Of a stretch of DNA of 64,000 nucleotides, positions 58,166-64,000 are shown one piece after another. Source of the DNA: Alcaligenaceae bacterium (lineage in GTDB: Bacteria; Pseudomonadota; Gammaproteobacteria; Burkholderiales; Burkholderiaceae_B); contig JACCEN010000008.1 of assembly GCA_013416435.1 (NCBI GenBank), positions 62,001 through 126,000 on the forward strand, in the 5' to 3' direction. A program made the translations under genes and the position numbers. The notes below the pieces were generated by a model. The model was not told where the DNA came from, did no database searches, and worked only from the letters and a program-made list of their open reading frames with translations. Every line of letters starts with the position of its first letter. The first letter of the stretch is position 1.

Positions 58166-58225
58166 ATGGATCTTTTTCCGTGCCACGTGCGACAATCTAC
58201 GCCGTTTCTTCTATAAGACAGACGA

Positions 58226-59506
58226 ATGATCAGCTTCCTCGAATATCTGGCAACGGCGCTTTTTGCGATCGCAATCATCCATACCTTTTCGGTGCCTGTC
58301 TTTGCGCGCCTGGCCAATCGGGGCGGCGCGCATGCCGGGCTTTGGCATCTGTTGTCGGAAGTCGAAGCGGTATTCGGCGTATGGGCCTGCGTGCTGCTCG
58401 CAGTGATGGCGCTGCTGTCGGGCGTGAGCGAGACGGTAAGCTACATCGATACGCGCAACTTCACGGAACCGGCCTTTGTTTTCGCCATCATGGTGGTCGC
58501 GGCCAGCAGGCCCATCCTCGAGCTCGTGGGCAAGCTGATTCGCGTGATTGCGCGTTCGCTGCCCATGAAGCGCGAACTGGCCATGTACTTCGTCATCATG
58601 TCGGTGGTGCCCCTGACCGGCTCTCTCATCACGGAACCGGCCGCGATGACGCTTGCGGCGTTGTTGCTGCGCGATGCCTATTTCGGCCGCAGCGAGCAGG
58701 CGGGCTTCAAGTACCTCACGCTCGGCGTGCTGTTCGTGAACATCTCCATCGGCGGCGTCCTTACCGCGTATGCCGCGCCGCCCGTGCTCATGGTGGCACA
58801 AACGTTCGGCTGGGATTCCGCCTACATGGCAACGCATTTCGGCTGGCGCGCGGTCGCCGCCGTGTTCATCAACGCGGGCGTGCTGACCCTGGTGTGCAGC
58901 AGGCACCTGCTTGACGGCACCATAGGGGGCGGGCACGCGCAGGAAGCAGCCGACCAGCGTCCGTCCGTCCCCTGGATAGTCATCGCCATCCATACCGTCT
59001 TTCTGGTCGGCGTCGTCCTGTCCGCCCATCATCCGGTGATTTTCCTGGGCTTCCTCATGCTGTTCATCGGTTATGCGCATGCGTACAAGCGCCATCAGAA
59101 TCCGCTGCTGATACGGGAAGGCCTGATGGTGGGTTTTTTCCTTGCGGGGCTGGTCGTGCTGGGCGGTTTGCAGAAATGGTGGCTGCAGGATCTTCTGGCC
59201 GGCCTCTCGCCCATTGTCCTGTACTGGGGGGCGACCGCCCTGACCGCGGTCACCGATAATGCGGCGCTCACGTATCTAGGTTCTCTGGTGGAAGGCACGA
59301 GCGAACTCTGGCGCTATATGCTGGTGGCGGGGGCCGTCACCGGGGGCGGCTTGACCGTGATCGCCAATGCGCCGAACCCGGCGGGCTTCGCCATCCTGAA
59401 GGGTTGTTTCCCGGATGGCGCGATTTCGCCCTTGAAGTTGCTGCTCGCAGCGGCGGTGCCTACGCTGGTGGCGGCGGCCATGTTCATGCTCCCCAACTCT
59501 TTCTAA
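58226..59506 (+). CDS. Putative Na+/H+ antiporter-like membrane protein
   Basis: The 426-residue protein has about twelve hydrophobic segments and conserved polar stretches within them (SLITEPAAMTLAALLLRDAYF, TAVTDNAALTYLGSL). It resembles a family annotated as putative Na+/H+ antiporters in proteobacteria. Ion specificity cannot be read from the sequence. It is flanked on both sides by palindromic repeats, which suggests a single-gene transcript. Confidence 0.72.
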   Translation: MISFLEYLATALFAIAIIHTFSVPVFARLANRGGAHAGLWHLLSEVEAVFGVWACVLLAVMALLSGVSETVSYIDTRNFTEPAFVFAIMVVAASRPILELVGKLIRVIARSLPMKRELAMYFVIMSVVPLTGSLITEPAAMTLAALLLRDAYFGRSEQAGFKYLTLGVLFVNISIGGVLTAYAAPPVLMVAQTFGWDSAYMATHFGWRAVAAVFINAGVLTLVCSRHLLDGTIGGGHAQEAADQRPSVPWIVIAIHTVFLVGVVLSAHHPVIFLGFLMLFIGYAHAYKRHQNPLLIREGLMVGFFLAGLVVLGGLQKWWLQDLLAGLSPIVLYWGATALTAVTDNAALTYLGSLVEGTSELWRYMLVAGAVTGGGLTVIANAPNPAGFAILKGCFPDGAISPLKLLLAAAVPTLVAAAMFMLPNSF

Positions 59507-59519
59507 GGCCGGCAAGCTA

Positions 59520-59549
59520 GGGGTCAGACCCCACATAGGGTCTGACCCC
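59520..59549. repeat. 30-bp palindromic repeat, one unmatched change
   Basis: The centre is ACAT and the right arm begins AGGG, leaving one arm mismatch. It lies 13 bp after the antiporter gene stop. Confidence 0.92.
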
Positions 59550-59670
59550 TCCACCGGTTTGCGCGTCCATCCTGAGCGAACAACGGGTGCCAGAGGCGCA
59601 TTGTGGGTATTTACGGGCAAAAACGGCTAAAATTAGGCGTTTTTGTCGTACCTTTTCGTGGAACTTCGTC

Positions 59671-59952
59671 GTGCCTATTTACGCCTACAAGTGCAGCGCT
59701 TGCGGACACGCGCAGGACGTCCTGCAAAAAATATCCGATCCCCTGCTTACCGTTTGTCCTGAATGCAATCAGGACACCTATTCCAAACAAGTGACGGCGG
59801 CCGGTTTCCAGCTCAAGGGGTCGGGCTGGTATGTGACCGACTTCCGGAACGGAAGCGCCAGCGGGGCGGGTGCGGCACCGGCCGCGGCCTCCGGCGGCGA
59901 CAGCGCCGCCAAGCCGGCGGAACCCGCCGCGGCGAGTCCCGCGTCCGCCTGA
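59671..59952 (+). CDS. FmdB-family zinc ribbon protein
   Basis: The 93-residue protein starts with GTG at 59671, giving the conserved N-terminus MPIYAYKCSACGHAQD. The zinc ribbon cysteines are C8, C11, C29 and C32, followed by GSGWYVTDFR and an alanine-rich, low-complexity tail. These proteins are thought to be regulatory, but the target is not established. It is followed closely by the DUF502 and aspS genes on the same strand. Confidence 0.88.
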   Translation: MPIYAYKCSACGHAQDVLQKISDPLLTVCPECNQDTYSKQVTAAGFQLKGSGWYVTDFRNGSASGAGAAPAAASGGDSAAKPAEPAAASPASA

Positions 59953-59965
59953 TCTCAAGGCACGC

Positions 59966-60661
59966 ATGCGTTTTTTCAAGCGATATTTCATCACCGGGCT
60001 GCTGATCTGGATTCCCCTGGTCATCACCATCTGGGTGATCGCGCTGTTGATCAGCACGCTTGAAAGCGTGGTGCCGCCTTTTCTCACCTCCCAGTCGCTG
60101 TTCGGCTTTCGCATCCCGGGTTTCCAGTTGCTGCTGGTCCTCGGGGTGGTGCTGCTGACCGGCTTGCTGGGCGCCAATTTCATCGGCGCCGCCCTGGTCG
60201 AACGCTGGGAGCAGCTTCTTGGGCGCATCCCCCTGGTGCGATCGATTTATAATTCGGTCAAGCAGGTCAGCGACACAGTGCTTGCGCCGGGTGGGCAAGC
60301 ATTCCGCGAAGCCGTCCTGATCCAGTACCCTCGGCAGGGCGCCTGGACCATTGCCTTTCTTACCGGCGCGCCCAGCGGCGAGGTTGCCGAGAAACTGGCG
60401 GGCGACTATGTCAGTGTGTATGTGCCGACCACGCCCAACCCGACATCCGGTTTTTTCCTCATGCTGCCCCGGGACGACGTCCAGGTGCTCGACATGAGCG
60501 TCGATGCAGCACTGAAGTACATAGTTTCCATGGGCGTCGTAGCGCCCGTTTCCGTCAAAGGGCTCGAAGCCGGGCATGAAGCGGTGTCCATCGTCGACGC
60601 CGCCCAGCGTATCGACGAGGTCTCCCCGCGCCGGGAAGACGACGAGGCGGGCGGGCGCTGA
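59966..60661 (+). CDS. DUF502 inner-membrane protein
   Basis: The 231-residue protein has two N-terminal membrane segments (about 6-29 and 50-75) and the DUF502 signature IPLVRSIYNSVKQVSDTVL. The start at 59966, 13 bp after the fmdB stop, gives the conserved MRFFKRYFITGLLIWIPL. Function is unknown. Its place between fmdB and aspS is conserved in betaproteobacteria as I recall. Confidence 0.88.
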   Translation: MRFFKRYFITGLLIWIPLVITIWVIALLISTLESVVPPFLTSQSLFGFRIPGFQLLLVLGVVLLTGLLGANFIGAALVERWEQLLGRIPLVRSIYNSVKQVSDTVLAPGGQAFREAVLIQYPRQGAWTIAFLTGAPSGEVAEKLAGDYVSVYVPTTPNPTSGFFLMLPRDDVQVLDMSVDAALKYIVSMGVVAPVSVKGLEAGHEAVSIVDAAQRIDEVSPRREDDEAGGR

Positions 60662-60724
60662 GGCCCTGGCAGTAAGCTTTTTAATTTTAGAATTTCGGCA
60701 TTTTTATATACGGAGTAATCCTTG

Positions 60725-62515
60725 ATGCGTACCTGCTATACCGGCGAGGTCAGTAAAGAACATCTTGACCAGACAGTGACCTTGTTTGGCTGGGTCCATC
60801 GTCGCCGCGACCACGGCGGTGTGATTTTCATCGACCTGCGCGATCGGGCCGGTCTTGCCCAGGTCGTGGTCGACCCGGACAACGTCAAGGCCTTCGCGAC
60901 TGCGGAAGACATACGCAACGAGTATTGCGTGCGCATCACCGGCCTGGTGCGACTGCGTCCCGAAGGGACCAGCAACCCGGAGCTCAAGTCCGGCGAAATC
61001 GAAGTCCTGTGCCGCGAAATCGAGGTCCTGAATCCGTCCGTGACGCCTCCGTTCCAGCTCGACGATGACAATCTGTCAGAGACCACCCGGTTGACGCACC
61101 GTGTGCTGGACCTGCGCCGCCCGCAGATGCAGCACAATCTGATGCTGCGCTACCGTGTGTCCATCGAAGTGCGCAAATACCTGGATCAACTGGGTTTCAT
61201 CGATATCGAGACACCCATGCTGACCAAGAGCACGCCGGAAGGCGCGCGCGACTACCTGGTTCCGTCCCGCGTCAATGAGGGCCAGTTCTTCGCCTTGCCC
61301 CAATCGCCGCAGTTGTTCAAGCAGATGCTCATGGTCTCGGGCTTCGACCGCTACTACCAGATCACCAAGTGCTTCCGCGACGAAGACTTGCGCGCGGACC
61401 GCCAACCGGAATTCACGCAGATCGATTGCGAAACCTCCTTCCTCAGCGAAGAGCAGATCCGTGAAATCTTCGAGGGCATGATCCGCCATGTGTTCTCGAC
61501 CGTCCAGGGCGTCGAGCTGCCGAAGGTGTTCCCCACCATGACCTGGGGCGAGGCCATGCAGCGCTATGGATCCGACAAACCCGACCTACGCGTCAAGCTC
61601 GAATTCGTCGATGTCGGCGATCTGATGCAGGACGTCGAATTCAAGGTGTTCTCCGCACCGGCCAACGATCCTGCCAGCCGCGTGGTTGCCTTGCGCATTC
61701 CCGGCGGCGCCGGCATGCCGCGCAGCGAAATCGACGCCTACACCAAGTTCGTGGGCATCTACGGCGCCAAAGGCTTGGCGTACATCAAGGTGAACGATGC
61801 CGCCTCCGTCCCCGACGGCCTGCAGTCGCCCATCGTCAAGAACATCCATGTCGATGCGCTGACCAAGCTCATCGAGCGCACCGGCGCGCAAAGCGGCGAC
61901 CTGATCTTCTTCGGCGCAGACAAGGCCAAGGTCGTGAACGACGCCATCGGCGCATTGCGCGTCAAGATCGGCCATAGCGAGTTCGGCAAGGAAAACGGCT
62001 TGTTCGAAGCCGGCTGGAAGCCCTTGTGGGTCATCGACTTCCCCATGTTCGAGTACGACGAGGAAGAAGGCCGTTATTTCGCCGCGCACCATCCCTTTAC
62101 CAGCCCCAAGGACGGCCACGAAGACCTGCTGGGCACCGACCCCGCCGCAGCGCTGGCCAAGGCTTACGACCTGGTGCTCAACGGCTGGGAAGTCGGCGGC
62201 GGTTCGGTGCGTATCCATCGCGCCGAAATCCAGAGCAAGGTGTTCAGCGCGCTCAATATCGGCGAAGAAGAGGCGCGCAACAAGTTCGGCTTCCTGCTGG
62301 ATGCCTTGCAGTACGGCGCGCCTCCCCATGGCGGCGTGGCCTTTGGCCTGGACCGCCTGGTGACCATGATGGCCGGAGCGGAGTCCATCCGCGACGTCAT
62401 CGCTTTCCCCAAGACACAGCGCGCCCAGTGCCTGCTGACGCAAGCGCCATCGCCGGTCGACGAAAAGCAGCTGCGCGAATTGCATATCCGATTGCGCAAT
62501 ACCGAGGTAAAGTAA
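60725..62515 (+). CDS. aspS: Aspartyl-tRNA synthetase
   Basis: The 596-residue class IIb synthetase has an anticodon-binding OB domain (1-105), motif 2 [18 protein letters not shown], the bacterial GAD insertion (about 280-415) and motif 3 GLDRLVTMM. The bacterial-type length fits. It may be non-discriminating, but the sequence alone does not settle that. The ATG at 60725 has CGGAG nine bases upstream; a TTG at 60722 is less suitable. Confidence 0.96.
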   Translation: MRTCYTGEVSKEHLDQTVTLFGWVHRRRDHGGVIFIDLRDRAGLAQVVVDPDNVKAFATAEDIRNEYCVRITGLVRLRPEGTSNPELKSGEIEVLCREIEVLNPSVTPPFQLDDDNLSETTRLTHRVLDLRRPQMQHNLMLRYRVSIEVRKYLDQLGFIDIETPMLTKSTPEGARDYLVPSRVNEGQFFALPQSPQLFKQMLMVSGFDRYYQITKCFRDEDLRADRQPEFTQIDCETSFLSEEQIREIFEGMIRHVFSTVQGVELPKVFPTMTWGEAMQRYGSDKPDLRVKLEFVDVGDLMQDVEFKVFSAPANDPASRVVALRIPGGAGMPRSEIDAYTKFVGIYGAKGLAYIKVNDAASVPDGLQSPIVKNIHVDALTKLIERTGAQSGDLIFFGADKAKVVNDAIGALRVKIGHSEFGKENGLFEAGWKPLWVIDFPMFEYDEEEGRYFAAHHPFTSPKDGHEDLLGTDPAAALAKAYDLVLNGWEVGGGSVRIHRAEIQSKVFSALNIGEEEARNKFGFLLDALQYGAPPHGGVAFGLDRLVTMMAGAESIRDVIAFPKTQRAQCLLTQAPSPVDEKQLRELHIRLRNTEVK

Positions 62516-62542
62516 GGGAAGCAATCACGCAGGGAGGGCGCA

Positions 62543-63400
62543 GTGTCCGTCATACGGGTCGTCAGCTACAACATTCACAAAGGCCGCTCAGCCATGGGCA
62601 GCCGGGAATCGTTGGCGGATTTGCGGCTCGGCTTGTACGGACTGCGCCCCGATCTGCTGTTTCTGCAAGAGGTCCAGGGCCGTAACGAGCAGCGCATCAG
62701 CCTGGATGCGCAACACGAGTTCCTCAGCGCCGCGCTCGACATGGAAGCCTGCTACGGCTGCAATGCCGTGCGCCAGCAGACGGATCACGGCAATGCCTTG
62801 CTGTCGCGCTATCCCATCCTCCAGCACGAAAACCAGGACATTTCCGATCACAGGCTGGAGCAGCGCGGCCTGCTGCATGCCGTGATCGAAGTCCAGGGTG
62901 TGCCCGTGCATTGTCTGGTCGTGCATCTCGGTCTTTTTGCAGGCGGCCGCTCGCGCCAGGTTGCGGCCTTGGTCGAACGCATCAAGCGCCTTGTGCCCGA
63001 AGAAGAGCCCATGCTCATCGCGGGCGACTTCAATGACTGGAGCAACCGCCTTGCGCCCTTGTTCGTGCAGCAATTGAGCCTGTACGAGGTATTTGCCATT
63101 GCGCCGCCTGACTCCATCGGACCCCGGCGCTTGCTTGGCAAGATGAACCGCCTGCGCGAAACGCTGCGCTATGGCACGAAGCCGGAACAACTGGCACAAC
63201 GAATCCATGAACTGGGCAACAACGGCGCGGCCCGCATGACGCCGCCGCCACGTACTTTCCCCGCCGCATTCCCGTGGCTGCGGCTGGATCGCATCTATCA
63301 GCGCGGTTTTGCGGTGCGGAAGGCCCGGGTCCTGCAAGGCGCGCCATGGAAGCAGATTTCCGATCATGCCCCGCTGTTCGCGGAACTCGAACTCCCATGA
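62543..63400 (+). CDS. Endonuclease/exonuclease/phosphatase-family protein
   Basis: The 285-residue protein has the EEP-fold motifs VVSYNIHKGRS, FLQEVQGR, LIAGDFNDWS and SDHAPLFAEL, which hold the metal and catalytic residues (N, E, D, N, H). It may cleave phosphodiesters in nucleic acids or phospholipids. It starts with GTG behind AGGGAGG. Its stop overlaps the next gene by four bases, indicating coupling. Confidence 0.88.
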   Translation: MSVIRVVSYNIHKGRSAMGSRESLADLRLGLYGLRPDLLFLQEVQGRNEQRISLDAQHEFLSAALDMEACYGCNAVRQQTDHGNALLSRYPILQHENQDISDHRLEQRGLLHAVIEVQGVPVHCLVVHLGLFAGGRSRQVAALVERIKRLVPEEEPMLIAGDFNDWSNRLAPLFVQQLSLYEVFAIAPPDSIGPRRLLGKMNRLRETLRYGTKPEQLAQRIHELGNNGAARMTPPPRTFPAAFPWLRLDRIYQRGFAVRKARVLQGAPWKQISDHAPLFAELELP

Positions 63401-64000
63401 CGGCGGACACGCTCGACCCCTACCTGGATAAACAGTACAACGCCCGGGCATCGGTGCCCGATTGCCTGCCTTTCCTGAAGGAGTATGCCGACTTCAGCGC
63501 GCTGGCCAGGAAGCAGCTGCGGGGCGAACTTTCCGTGCCCTATGGCGCGCATCCCGACGAAACGCTGGATATCTTCCCCGCGCAGCGATCGAAGGCGCCG
63601 GTTTACCTGTTCATACACGGAGGATACTGGCGGGCTTTGTCCAAGGACGACTCGTCGTTCATGGCCCCGGCGTTCACGCAGGCGGGCGCGCTAGTGGTGT
63701 CGATCAATTACTCGCTTGCTCCCGCCGTGCCGGTAGCTTATATCGTCCAGCAATGCCGCCGTGCGCTGGCCTGGGTGTATCGGAATATCCATCGCTACGG
63801 CGGTGATCCGGAGCGCATCCACGTAAGCGGCAGCTCGGCGGGCGGACATCTGGCCGGCATGCTGCTGGCCGGCGGCTGGCAGCATGGCGCCGACTTGCCG
63901 GATGGCGTCATCCAAAGCGCAAGCCCGATCAGCGGCTTGTTCGATCTGCGGCCTCTGCTGCATACCCACGTCAATGCCTGGACCGCTTTCGATCTCGATA
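63397..64000 (+). CDS. Alpha/beta hydrolase (partial, runs off the window)
   Basis: At least 201 residues are visible before the right edge. The oxyanion motif HGGYW and the nucleophile elbow GSSAGG (serine hydrolase) are present, like kynurenine formamidase and HSL-type esterases. The catalytic Asp and His would lie beyond the edge. The ATG overlaps the upstream stop (ATGA). The native substrate is unknown. Confidence 0.82.
   Translation, partial: MTADTLDPYLDKQYNARASVPDCLPFLKEYADFSALARKQLRGELSVPYGAHPDETLDIFPAQRSKAPVYLFIHGGYWRALSKDDSSFMAPAFTQAGALVVSINYSLAPAVPVAYIVQQCRRALAWVYRNIHRYGGDPERIHVSGSSAGGHLAGMLLAGGWQHGADLPDGVIQSASPISGLFDLRPLLHTHVNAWTAFDLD

Overview
The window is about 64 kb of a high-GC betaproteobacterial chromosome. 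It most likely comes from the Alcaligenaceae (Bordetella, Achromobacter, Pusillimonas or Candidimonas relatives). The reasons are the Bordetella-like order engB / c-type cytochrome / resB / ccsA, then lysA-lptM, ponA, aroK-aroB-dgt, uvrA / MFS / ssb and fmdB-DUF502-aspS, and the many Bug-family periplasmic binding proteins. No tRNA, rRNA, CRISPR array, insertion sequence or prophage gene was seen. No gap without a gene exceeds 300 bp.

Layout. 1-5.1 kb: engB and the System II cytochrome c maturation pair resB-ccsA behind a di-haem cytochrome. 5.3-9.3 kb: two convergent c-di-GMP genes. 9.4-21.3 kb: housekeeping genes (lysA, lptM, PBP1A, aroKB, dgt, uvrA, an MFS exporter, ssb). 21.3-32.8 kb: a catabolic island with lower apparent GC. 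It holds a Bug binding protein, a TauD-type dioxygenase, a divergent aconitase, a PrpB-type lyase, a CoA-transferase, a three-part biotin-dependent acyl-CoA carboxylase and a GntR regulator. 33-37 kb: single metabolic genes (HMA protein, binding proteins, D-2-hydroxyacid dehydrogenase, CMD protein). 37.2-48.3 kb: an MFS transporter and then a cyanophycin locus with a transglutaminase-like gene, a DUF1854 gene, an ABC transporter and two cyanophycin synthetases. 48.4-53.7 kb: LysR, D-cysteine desulfhydrase and a GltIJKL-type amino-acid importer. 53.7-64 kb: an Fe(II)/2OG oxygenase, a VanA-like Rieske oxygenase, an aminotransferase, ubiA, an antiporter-like protein, fmdB, a DUF502 gene, aspS, an EEP-family nuclease and a truncated alpha/beta hydrolase.

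Two systems stand out. The island genes can be arranged into a route that activates an acid as its CoA ester, carboxylates it, isomerises a tricarboxylate and cleaves it to pyruvate (or glyoxylate) plus succinate. No citrate-type synthase is present. A matching operator-like motif precedes three of its transcription units. The cyanophycin locus adds a protein that resembles Bacillus spore transglutaminase (Tgl) to the expected synthetases, which suggests the polymer may be cross-linked or attached to something.

A 30-bp nested palindrome family (arms GGGGTCAGACCCC and GGGGTCTGACCCC around a 4-bp centre) occurs more than 20 times. It lies only downstream of genes and never in a divergent promoter region. 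Several copies carry compensatory changes. Four genes (uvrA, a CMD-family gene, the LysR gene and the 2OG oxygenase gene) have C-termini encoded by these repeats. Copies sit at both edges of the catabolic island.
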